A stretch of DNA of 18,438 nt from Flavobacterium sp. (lineage in GTDB: Bacteria > Bacteroidota > Bacteroidia > Flavobacteriales > Flavobacteriaceae): the NCBI GenBank assembly GCA_030153045.1, contig JASLID010000005.1, positions 1 through 18,438 of the forward strand, given 5' to 3'. Position 1 is the stretch's first letter. Each line of letters opens with the position of its first letter. The position numbers and the translations under genes are program-made. This document shows, piece after piece, positions 1 through 7,269 of this stretch. The notes below the pieces were generated by a model. The model did not search any database, was not told where the DNA came from, and worked only from the letters and a program-made list of their open reading frames with translations.

Positions 1-143
1 TACAATTTCTAGCAGCTTTTGCCGCAGGATTTGTATTGTTTTATAAAAAAATCATTCTGATTGTTAAATCATTTTTTGGAATTAAAAAAGATAACCAAAA
101 TGATTTTTTTGATGATATTGATTCAAAAGAAGATGACAAATAA
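1..143 (+). CDS. C-terminal end of a small membrane protein (5' end outside window)
   Basis: The frame beginning at base 3 is open up to the TAA at 141-143 and gives about 46 residues. It reads as one hydrophobic, probably membrane-spanning segment (QFLAAFAAGFVLFY), then a lysine-rich stretch with more hydrophobic residues (KKIILIVKSFFGIKK), and a very acidic end (NDFFDDIDSKEDDK). Positive residues right after the hydrophobic segment suggest a cytoplasmic C-terminus. The stop codon directly abuts the ATG of the methyltransferase gene, so the two are very probably co-transcribed and translationally coupled. I do not recognise a family. The start and total length lie outside the window. It is probably a real gene because of the tight junction and the protein-like composition. 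Confidence 0.6.
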   Translation, partial: QFLAAFAAGFVLFYKKIILIVKSFFGIKKDNQNDFFDDIDSKEDDK

Positions 144-1514
144 ATGGAGTCAGAAAGAATAACATCATCCTTCAGAGACCCTTCGGGTTTTGTATATAAA
201 GATGGAAATTCGATAAAAAGAATTATTAATCCTATATATTTTAAACAATATAATTCTTTAACAGAGTGTGGGTTTTATACTAAATTATTTAATAAAAACT
301 TTTTGATACCTCATATTGAGGTTTCAAAAAATGATTCTCAAATTGTTATTGAACCCAACAAAATTCCATTTATAAACTATCCTTACGAATGGAGTTTTAT
401 GCAGTATAAACAAGCTGCCTTACTCACATTGAAAATCCAAAAATATTGTCTTGAAAATAATTTTACATTAAAAGATGCTTCTGCATTTAATGTTACTTTC
501 CATGAAGGTAAACCTATTTTTATAGATAGTTTATCATTCGATTTTTATCAGGAAAATAAGCCTTGGCATGCTTATAAGCAATTTATAATGCATTTTTTAG
601 GTCCACTAGTGTTGAGTTATTATTACGGATTGGATAATTTAAAAATGCTGTCTTACCATATCGATGGTATGTCAATAGATAAGTTATCGAAACTATTACC
701 TACTAAAAGTTATTTTAGTCCCACAATATTGACGAACATCCATTTATTAGCAAAATTTGAAAGAAAATATGCTTCAGATAAAAAGAGTGGTAAAAATAAT
801 TTGTCAAAATCTTCTCAAATTAAATTATTAGAAGGAATTTATGATTTTATAAAAGATTTAAAAATAAAAGAAAATACAGAATGGGACCATTACTACAACC
901 AAACCAATTATAAAGATGAATCTATTGCCATAAAAAAAGAGCTGACCAGCAAATGGTTTTCTTCTATAAATGGTAAAACTTTAATTGATATTGGTGGAAA
1001 CGACGGTACATTTTCAAGAGAACTAAAAGCAGAAGGGGCATTTCTAATTGTTGCTGATATTGATGCTAATGCTGTTGAACAAAACTATAAGCAGACCATT
1101 ATTAATAAGGAAAAATCTATCTTGCCTATTGTGGTTGATATATTAAACCCACCTGCTAATTATGGGTTTAATAACCAAGAACGATATTCTTTTATTGATA
1201 GAGTAAATGAGTTAAAATTAGATGGTTGCTTAGCTCTTGCAGTGATTCATCATATAACGCTTACGGGCAACATTCCGTTTTCGATGTCTTCTCAATTTTT
1301 TTCTAAAATGTCTCGTAATTTATTAATCGAATTTCCTACTCGAGATGATTCTTGGGTAAAATTTTTATTAGAAAGTAAAAGAGAGTTTAAAGATTATTTT
1401 GATTTTTATAATGAAGAAAATTTTGAGAAAGCATATTCTTATTATTTCGACATTGTTGAGAAAAAGGTCATAACAGACACGAATAGAATTTTGTATAGTA
1501 TGAAACTTCGGTAA
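144..1514 (+). CDS. SAM-dependent methyltransferase with kinase-like N-terminal half (NoeA-like)
   Basis: This is a two-part protein of 456 residues. The C-terminal half carries a class I SAM-binding fold: motif I TLIDIGGNDGTF at about residues 279-290, an acidic residue ending strand 2 (VADID, about 303-307), and VVDILNP at about 330-336. ALAVIHH (364-370) lies where the catalytic-side strand is expected. The N-terminal half contains LKDASAFNV (109-117) and PIFIDSLSF (124-132). The spacing of D111, N116 and D128 resembles the catalytic loop and metal-binding aspartate of kinase-fold enzymes. Similar two-part proteins are annotated as methyltransferases related to rhizobial nodulation protein NoeA and occur in surface-glycan loci. 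The probable role is modification of a surface polysaccharide or its lipid-linked precursor; the substrate is unknown. The start abuts the upstream stop, and a sulfatase-fold gene follows after 20 bases. Confident for the methyltransferase fold, weak for the substrate. Confidence 0.8.
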   Translation: MESERITSSFRDPSGFVYKDGNSIKRIINPIYFKQYNSLTECGFYTKLFNKNFLIPHIEVSKNDSQIVIEPNKIPFINYPYEWSFMQYKQAALLTLKIQKYCLENNFTLKDASAFNVTFHEGKPIFIDSLSFDFYQENKPWHAYKQFIMHFLGPLVLSYYYGLDNLKMLSYHIDGMSIDKLSKLLPTKSYFSPTILTNIHLLAKFERKYASDKKSGKNNLSKSSQIKLLEGIYDFIKDLKIKENTEWDHYYNQTNYKDESIAIKKELTSKWFSSINGKTLIDIGGNDGTFSRELKAEGAFLIVADIDANAVEQNYKQTIINKEKSILPIVVDILNPPANYGFNNQERYSFIDRVNELKLDGCLALAVIHHITLTGNIPFSMSSQFFSKMSRNLLIEFPTRDDSWVKFLLESKREFKDYFDFYNEENFEKAYSYYFDIVEKKVITDTNRILYSMKLR

Positions 1515-1534
1515 TTAAAATTGCAAATTTTAGA

Positions 1535-2998
1535 ATGAAAATAAGTTTGAAAAAAAAATTAGATCGATTTTTAAGTAGTTCAAAAGATTACCCTTTACTG
1601 GTTGGATTTATGACTGGTTTTTATCCTTTAGTTTTTTACTGTTCAAACAATTTTGAGCAAGTTGCCTCGATTCAACATTTAATGTTTTTTTTAAGTTGTT
1701 TTTTGATTGTTCCAACAATAACAACTTTTATATTTTATAATTTATTTGAGAAGGTAGAAAAGCTAAAACCATATAGAAAACATTTATTATTTATAGTGCT
1801 TTTTGAGTTTATGGGGATTTATTTATCGCTTATTTTTTATTTTACAATTAAAAAGAAGCTTCTTTTACTGTTATTGATATTACTGATATTTGCTTCTTTA
1901 AAGTTTTGTAAATCATATAAAAAATTTTTAATTTTTATTGTTTTTTTATCAATAATCCCTTTTTGTAAATGTATCATTAGTCTAGGATATACTTTTTTTG
2001 GCAATTCTTTAAGTTGGACAATACAGCATGATCATATTGCCAAAACTAAATTTATAAAAAAGCCCAATATTTATTTTATTGAACCTGATGGGTATACTGG
2101 AATTGAAACCATAAAAGAAAAGCCATATTCTTCAAATAATGATATTGAAAAGTGGTTGTATTCAAATTCGTTTACAACGTATAAATACACTAAAAGTAAT
2201 TATTCAACAACATTAGTATCAAACGCTTCTATGTTTGCAATGAAGCATCATTTTTATGGAGATAATCATGCAGTATCTCATGAAATGGAAAACGCGCGAA
2301 GTATTGTCGTTGGTAATAATGTTGTTATTGATGTTCTTAAAAAGAATAATTATAAAACCTTTTTCATTGCCGAAATTGATTATTTTCAGCAAAGTTTTGC
2401 AAAAGAAAATTACGATTATTATAATATTAAAAAGAGTGATATTTCTTATGTAACTAGTGGGTTTCGCGGATATCTTGGGAAAAATATTTTTCAAGATCTT
2501 AAAAACTGCATTAAAGACAATAAAGATAATACGCAGCCTAAATTTTTCTTCATCCAAAAATTACTGCCAGGTCACATTCGTTTTAATGGAACAGGAAAGG
2601 TTAAAGAGAGGGAATTATATTTGAATAATATTAAATTGGCTAATTTATGGCTTAAAAAAACTGTCGATTTGATAAATAAAAATGATCCAAATTCAATTGT
2701 AATTATTGCATCAGATCATGGAGGTTTTGTTGGACTTGAGAGTGATCAGCAAATGATTACAACAAAAGATGAGCGTTTGCTAAAATCTATGTATCGTAAT
2801 TTAATTGCTATTAAATGGGATAATTCAAAGCACGTCGAATATGACAAAAATCTTAAATCGAATATAAATATTTTTAGAATCCTATTTTCATATCTGAGTG
2901 AGGATAAATCTCTTCTAAAGAATCTTGAAAGTGATGCGAGCTATAATCTTTTTTATGAAAATTATTTTTCTACAAAAGTGGTAAAAGTATTAGATTGA
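1535..2998 (+). CDS. Membrane-anchored sulfatase/LTA-synthase-fold transferase or hydrolase
   Basis: The protein has 487 residues. The first 150 hold about five hydrophobic segments (roughly 20-38, 45-70, 84-104, 108-124, 131-150). A catalytic domain of the alkaline phosphatase/sulfatase superfamily follows. It opens with NIYFIEPDGY (about 178-187), where D185 is a likely metal ligand. A threonine pair in YSTTLVSNASMFAM (about 223-236) is a candidate nucleophile. It ends with IIASDHGGF (390-398), whose DHG matches the metal-binding motif of the family. Enzymes with this layout include lipoteichoic acid synthase and phosphoethanolamine or phosphoglycerol transferases, which act on the outer face of the inner membrane. 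A phospho-alcohol decoration of a surface glycan is therefore plausible, but hydrolase activity cannot be excluded. The fifth to eighth... lysine codons near the start lie in a run of nine A (1550-1558). The last nine bases overlap the convergent HAD gene. Confidence 0.8.
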   Translation: MKISLKKKLDRFLSSSKDYPLLVGFMTGFYPLVFYCSNNFEQVASIQHLMFFLSCFLIVPTITTFIFYNLFEKVEKLKPYRKHLLFIVLFEFMGIYLSLIFYFTIKKKLLLLLLILLIFASLKFCKSYKKFLIFIVFLSIIPFCKCIISLGYTFFGNSLSWTIQHDHIAKTKFIKKPNIYFIEPDGYTGIETIKEKPYSSNNDIEKWLYSNSFTTYKYTKSNYSTTLVSNASMFAMKHHFYGDNHAVSHEMENARSIVVGNNVVIDVLKKNNYKTFFIAEIDYFQQSFAKENYDYYNIKKSDISYVTSGFRGYLGKNIFQDLKNCIKDNKDNTQPKFFFIQKLLPGHIRFNGTGKVKERELYLNNIKLANLWLKKTVDLINKNDPNSIVIIASDHGGFVGLESDQQMITTKDERLLKSMYRNLIAIKWDNSKHVEYDKNLKSNINIFRILFSYLSEDKSLLKNLESDASYNLFYENYFSTKVVKVLD

Positions 2999-3574
2999 TG
3001 AAATATTTTTTTTAATAAGTTTAAGCATTTCTTTGTCTCCTTTTCCGGAACCATAAACTACAATAGTGTCAAATTTAGCTGTGTCTAGAGCTATGTTTAT
3101 TCGATTTACTTTTTCAATTCCGTAACAGTTTTTTGAGTTAAAATTGCCTGTTATTCTATTGTTTTTAACTTCTATTTGGGTGCCAATAACAGGTACTTTA
3201 AACTGACTGCTCCACGGTTCAATCCATTCAGGTAATGAGGCTGTAACGATGTAAACTGTATGGTTTGATTTTATGTGATTTTTAAAAGCAGAGTAAATAT
3301 TTTGGTCTAGATTTTCATTTATTTTTTTTAGTGAAAATTCAAGGCAAGTGTTTTTAAATTTATCATATTCAACATTTTTAAAAAAATAACTTATATATTT
3401 TTTTTTAGCTTTTTCATTTGAAATAGCACCCAATTTCATAAGAATTAAATAAGGTGTAATTGCTAGTAAACCAATATAAAAGTATGTTTTCCCTTTGCTG
3501 AATTTTGTAAATTCAAATAAACTGTCTCTTTTGTAAAGCGTGCCGTCAAAATCGAATAAAGCTAGTGTATTCAT
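2990..3574 (-). CDS. HAD-superfamily phosphatase (subfamily IB-like)
   Basis: This 194-residue protein shows HAD motif I as LFDFDGTLY (about 6-14, nucleophile D8, acid D10), motif II as YIVTAS (108-113, T111), a motif III lysine in YGIEK (K155), and motif IV as VYGSGKGDKEML (173-184, D180). The usual first aspartate of motif IV (GDxxxD) is a serine here, a variation I believe also occurs in IB-type members. A hydrophobic stretch at about 31-48 in the cap could associate with the membrane. The gene is last in a minus-strand operon, only 6 bases after the UbiA-family gene. Pairing or fusion of a HAD phosphatase with a phosphoribosyl-transferring UbiA enzyme is known in bacteria, so dephosphorylation of polyprenyl-phospho-ribose 5-phosphate is a reasonable inferred role. 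Phosphoserine-phosphatase-like activity on another substrate is the alternative. Confidence 0.85.
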   Translation of the reverse strand: MNTLALFDFDGTLYKRDSLFEFTKFSKGKTYFYIGLLAITPYLILMKLGAISNEKAKKKYISYFFKNVEYDKFKNTCLEFSLKKINENLDQNIYSAFKNHIKSNHTVYIVTASLPEWIEPWSSQFKVPVIGTQIEVKNNRITGNFNSKNCYGIEKVNRINIALDTAKFDTIVVYGSGKGDKEMLKLIKKNISSI

Positions 3575-3580
3575 AAACGG

Positions 3581-4447
3581 TTAATTAAAATATAATAAAT
3601 AGCTCATTAATAATAACCAACCAATAATGGTAACTTGAATAAATCGATCTTTTAAAACAATTAATGTTGGAGAATAAGTTGATTGATCAACCAAGGCCAA
3701 TTTTAAATATCTAAAAATTCCATTAATTATAAATAACACAGAGACATATAAAAAGTTAGAATTGTAATATTCTTTGTTTTCAGGAGAAATGCAATAAAAG
3801 ATGTAACATACAATAATAATTGAAGCTAGAATACCTAAAATAGTATCTATAAAAGTAAGATTATATCCTTCAATGTTTTTACGTACTTCCTTACCATTCA
3901 TGGCTAAAACTACGTCGGTTCTTCGCTTTGCAATCCCTAAAAATAAAGCTAAAAGATATGTGATCAATAAAATCCAAATGGAAGGAATTATATAACATAC
4001 TACTGACCCAGCAAGAATTCTCAATACAAAACCAATAGAAATTATATTTACATCTACTATGGCAATATGTTTTAACCATTTAGAGTATAATATATTCAAT
4101 AAAATATATATTGTAATTATTATGAATAAATTGAATTCTAATAAATAAGATGAGACTAATGTTAATATCATTAAAAACATCATTAAGTAAATAGCGTTTT
4201 GTTTTTTTATTTTTCCTGATGCGAGTGGTCTCTTTGATTTTTTAGGATGTGCCTTATCTTCATTTAAATCATAAAGGTCATTCAAAATGTATATACTGCT
4301 TGCAGCAATACAAAAACACAAGAAAGCAATACAAACATTTATCAGTATATCTAAATCTAGAAATTTTTTTCCAAAAAATAGGGGCGAAAAAACAAAAAAG
4401 TTTTTTATATACTGTTCAATTCTAATGAGCTTAAGGTAATTTTTCAT
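3581..4447 (-). CDS. UbiA-family prenyltransferase, probable polyprenyl-phosphate phosphoribosyltransferase
   Basis: This is a 288-residue integral membrane protein with about eight or nine hydrophobic helices. The first aspartate-rich motif is LNDLYDLNED (about 55-64: N56, D57, D60, D64), followed by AHPKKSKRPLASG (66-78). YSKWLKHIAIVDV lies at 121-133. The second-half motif is AKRRTDVV (173-180) followed by VRKNIEGYN (188-196). The HP-K-RP-ASG segment and the RK..EGYN segment resemble decaprenyl-phosphate 5-phosphoribosyltransferases (mycobacterial Rv3806c type) more than UbiA or MenA quinone enzymes. The expected reaction is transfer of ribose 5-phosphate from PRPP to a polyprenyl phosphate on the cytoplasmic membrane face. 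No quinone-biosynthesis gene is near. The neighbours (HAD phosphatase 6 bases downstream, GT-C-like protein overlapping its start by 17 bases) fit a lipid-linked pentose pathway. UbiA family is certain; the exact substrate is inferred. Confidence 0.85.
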   Translation of the reverse strand: MKNYLKLIRIEQYIKNFFVFSPLFFGKKFLDLDILINVCIAFLCFCIAASSIYILNDLYDLNEDKAHPKKSKRPLASGKIKKQNAIYLMMFLMILTLVSSYLLEFNLFIIITIYILLNILYSKWLKHIAIVDVNIISIGFVLRILAGSVVCYIIPSIWILLITYLLALFLGIAKRRTDVVLAMNGKEVRKNIEGYNLTFIDTILGILASIIIVCYIFYCISPENKEYYNSNFLYVSVLFIINGIFRYLKLALVDQSTYSPTLIVLKDRFIQVTIIGWLLLMSYLLYFN

Positions 4448-6065
4448 CTTTTTTTAATGAATTATAAACTATAAAATGTTTTGTTTCTTCTATCATGTTA
4501 AATTTTTGATGAATGAAGTATGAAATATAACTGAAATTTTCAATTTTGTCTGGTACAAACTCCTCATGATTTAAAAATGATTTTTCTAAAAATATATAGT
4601 TTTTTTTCTCACTTGCTATTCTAATAAATAAGTTGTGTCGTCTATTTATTTCAGTATTTATTATCCAATCCGCTGGTAATTCACTTTGATTATTAAAAAG
4701 ATAATTAGCAACTGGAAAACTTGGAGCAACAATAAAATTATCACCATACTTATGAATCAGTACTTTCAATTCGGAATATTTTTCAAATGATTCTTTATTA
4801 GTTTTTATATATTTTAATTTAGGAGATATTTTTTCTAAAGGATATGTTAAACTAAAAATATTTTTTTCTCTATACGGTCTTACATTGTAAGAAAATGCAA
4901 CTGTACATGAGATGATTGCTAAGGCTAAATAATATTTAGGATTAATTTTTATTTCATCAATCATTAAAACTATAAAACTCATAATAATTCCTGTAGCAAA
5001 TAAAACAGGATATGCATAACCTAAACTAATAGAAGCTGACCATGCTATAGTTAAAGTGACAAAAATAGGAGCGAGTGAGGAAATATTTTTTTTAGCAGTT
5101 AAATATGTATAGAATACACCCAAAAGACAAGCGTCAAAAGCAATTCTAGAACCAACTTCTGCTCGTTTGAATAGTAAAAATAAAAGAGCAATGCTAAATA
5201 AAATAATTGAACTCCATTTTAAAAGTGGGTATAAAACCTCAATTTTCTTTTTAGTAATGTAAAGATATGTAACAGAAATAAAGCAGATTATAAGTAAAAT
5301 CAATGCAAATAACTTTATACTCACAAATATATAATTATGTAGCCCTGTACGAAAAAGTTGGTATAAAGTAGTTTCTCCTGTTGTCTGCTTGATGAAGTTT
5401 AACCACGTGGTAATTGATAGTATTAGATTGTAAAAAACTAAAAATAAGACAAGAATTTGTGATAAGAAAACTAGTCCTTTTTTTAGTCCATATTTAATAT
5501 AGATCCATATTAAAAAAACAAATGGGATTAAATAAAACGATTGTTTCGATAAAGCGGATAACATACAAAATAGAGCGACAAAAAAAAGCTTTAAAAAATT
5601 GATCTCTTTTTTATTAATAGAAACTATCCAGAAAGCTACAGACACGAATAATAAGCCATCGGTTGTTGTCCATGGGCAAGGGGGGAAGTTTAACAACGAT
5701 ATAATGAAGCAAACACACATTAATCCCCATTTGCTTACAGTTAATTTTTTTAAATCATATAAATTATTAAACCCTGAAACGATAAAAAATACTTGTAAAG
5801 CAAAAAAAACGTAATCAATGATTCTAAAAAAGAAGAACTGAGCTGTAGTAGGGAGTATTTTCATAAAAAAAGCATGAAAATATATTGTGACTGGCGGGAA
5901 TTTATATAAAAAATCCTCATATACATCTTGTCCATTTATTATTCGCCAGGAGAAACTAGAAATAAAGCCAGTATCAAAATTTTCAAAACCAAATTGACTA
6001 AGGACTAAGCAATAAAAAGCAATAATTAATAAAAAAAGATATTTGTAAGTTGTTGAACTTATCAT
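4431..6065 (-). CDS. Multi-spanning membrane protein, probable GT-C-type glycosyltransferase
   Basis: The protein has 544 residues and roughly ten to twelve hydrophobic helices over positions 5-400, followed by a soluble C-terminal part of about 140 residues. The first loop after helix 1 reads FENFDTGFISSFSWRIINGQ, then DVYEDFLYKFPPVTIYFHAF. An acidic residue just after the first helix (D31) followed by a G-x-x-x-Y-x-DF-x-x-x-x-P pattern is typical of GT39/ArnT/PMT-like GT-C enzymes, which take sugars from polyprenyl-phosphate donors on the periplasmic side. I do not recognise a more specific family. The gene lies 26 bases after the upstream glycosyltransferase gene, and its end overlaps the start of the UbiA-family gene by 17 bases, which suggests translational coupling. 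The overlap supports (but does not prove) that it uses the lipid-linked sugar made by its neighbour. It could instead be an O-antigen polymerase-like protein. Confidence 0.7.
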   Translation of the reverse strand: MISSTTYKYLFLLIIAFYCLVLSQFGFENFDTGFISSFSWRIINGQDVYEDFLYKFPPVTIYFHAFFMKILPTTAQFFFFRIIDYVFFALQVFFIVSGFNNLYDLKKLTVSKWGLMCVCFIISLLNFPPCPWTTTDGLLFVSVAFWIVSINKKEINFLKLFFVALFCMLSALSKQSFYLIPFVFLIWIYIKYGLKKGLVFLSQILVLFLVFYNLILSITTWLNFIKQTTGETTLYQLFRTGLHNYIFVSIKLFALILLIICFISVTYLYITKKKIEVLYPLLKWSSIILFSIALLFLLFKRAEVGSRIAFDACLLGVFYTYLTAKKNISSLAPIFVTLTIAWSASISLGYAYPVLFATGIIMSFIVLMIDEIKINPKYYLALAIISCTVAFSYNVRPYREKNIFSLTYPLEKISPKLKYIKTNKESFEKYSELKVLIHKYGDNFIVAPSFPVANYLFNNQSELPADWIINTEINRRHNLFIRIASEKKNYIFLEKSFLNHEEFVPDKIENFSYISYFIHQKFNMIEETKHFIVYNSLKKDEKLP

Positions 6066-6091
6066 AATGTTAAAATAGTATGTAAAATTAA

Positions 6092-7228
6092 TTAATTATT
6101 ATTCCAAGCTTCTAAATATTTCTCGGCTATTTTAATATAATCGTGTTCTTTTTCAATAAATGCTCTTGCTTGTTTACTAATTACTGAAATTTCATTAGGA
6201 TTTTCTATTAAAAAACTAAGTTTATTTACCAAATAATCAACATTTGGAATTGCATTTATAGCCACAATTTCTTTTAACTGATAATATTCTGTAAATTCTT
6301 TCTCGGCGCCAGTAAAAACAACTTTTCCTTTTGCCATAGCTTCTAATGCATTGTAACCTTGGTCTAATGCATAAACTTGATCAAGTAAAATATGTGACTT
6401 ATTGTATAAATTAATATAGTGGTTGTAAGGAATGTTACGAGCAATTATGACTTCTACTTTCTCTGCATATTTGGCTTGAATGATTGTTAAGGCCTTCTCA
6501 AAATAATCTAATCCTTTTTTGTAATAATTTTGAGTATTTATTCCTAAAAATATAACAATTTTGTTTTCAGTATTTAACTCAATATATTTTAAATAGCTAA
6601 TGTTTATAGGGTTTGCTATTAGTCCTAGGTATTTTGGATTATTTAATAAGGGCTCATGGTAATCTAAATCTGAAGCAATGATTCCTGAACAATTCTCACT
6701 TATAAATTCATGTAGTTTTTTAAAAGATGATTTTCTAAACTTATGAAAACCAATGAAATGATTTTGAGATAGTTTGTGGCTGAAATAAGGATTTAATATT
6801 GATTTTCTATCAGGATTTTGAAAGTTGAAATTTACATTTGTATAGTCTTCTCCACAAGAAAGGAGAAATATTTTTTTGTTGTTTTTAATTAAAATATCGA
6901 TGATTTTTATTTCATCTTTCGGCTGGCATAAAAAACTATTTTCATTAATTAGCTGAACCACATCAAAACCAGAAAATTGATCTGAATTTTGAACGACTTG
7001 CTGGTAGGTTAAATAGGAAGTAATATCTAAACCAGTTGTTTTGTATATGGTGTTTTTAATCTTTTTTAAAATGCCAGAATTCCATTTTCTCTGGATTTTA
7101 AAATCAATTGGGTAGTTTTTAAAACCATCATTCAACCCTTTCAAGGATACTTGATGTCCTAATTCTTTTAATCCTTCTTTCAAAGAATTATGAAGTCTGC
7201 TGTATTCCCCTATTAATAATATCTTCAT
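6092..7228 (-). CDS. Glycosyltransferase, GT-B fold
   Basis: The 378-residue soluble protein begins MKILLIGEYSRLHNSLKEGLKELGH, the usual first strand-loop-helix of a GT-B glycosyltransferase. The C-terminal half has VIFLGINTQ (about 225-233), then LLDQVYALDQGYNALEAMAKG (281-301) followed by KVVFTG. This is the donor-binding region, with E296 in the place of the conserved glutamate of GT4-like enzymes. The classical E-x7-E is replaced by D289-x6-E296. No signal peptide or membrane segment is visible, so it probably acts at the cytoplasmic face on a lipid-linked oligosaccharide. It is the first gene of the four-gene minus operon and is read divergently from the GT4 gene at 7270, with only 41 bases between the two starts. 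Donor and acceptor sugars cannot be inferred. Confidence 0.78.
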   Translation of the reverse strand: MKILLIGEYSRLHNSLKEGLKELGHQVSLKGLNDGFKNYPIDFKIQRKWNSGILKKIKNTIYKTTGLDITSYLTYQQVVQNSDQFSGFDVVQLINENSFLCQPKDEIKIIDILIKNNKKIFLLSCGEDYTNVNFNFQNPDRKSILNPYFSHKLSQNHFIGFHKFRKSSFKKLHEFISENCSGIIASDLDYHEPLLNNPKYLGLIANPINISYLKYIELNTENKIVIFLGINTQNYYKKGLDYFEKALTIIQAKYAEKVEVIIARNIPYNHYINLYNKSHILLDQVYALDQGYNALEAMAKGKVVFTGAEKEFTEYYQLKEIVAINAIPNVDYLVNKLSFLIENPNEISVISKQARAFIEKEHDYIKIAEKYLEAWNNN

Positions 7229-7235
7229 ATATTGT

Positions 7236-7252
7236 TATATTTGACAAATATA
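7236..7252. promoter_or_regulatory. 17-base perfect palindrome with back-to-back -7 promoter elements
   Basis: The sequence TATATTTGACAAATATA lies in the 41 bases between the divergent start codons at 7228 (minus) and 7270 (plus). It is a perfect inverted repeat with a single central base. Each arm, read outward, matches the Bacteroidota -7 consensus TAnnTTTG, one arm for each strand. No clear TTTG -33 element is seen at about 19-21 bases on either side, so promoter function is suggested, not established. It may also be an operator. The transcript leaders would be only about 10-20 bases. Confidence 0.45.
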
Positions 7253-7269
7253 TTTACTATTCCCGTATA

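Noticed and set aside
2219..2557. 112-residue open frame on the minus strand
   Set aside because: Lies inside the sulfatase-fold gene, composition is rich in I, N and F as expected from AT-rich antisense, no recognisable domain.
3891..4079. 62-residue open frame in another minus frame
   Set aside because: Fully inside the UbiA-family gene, which has clear family motifs in its own frame.
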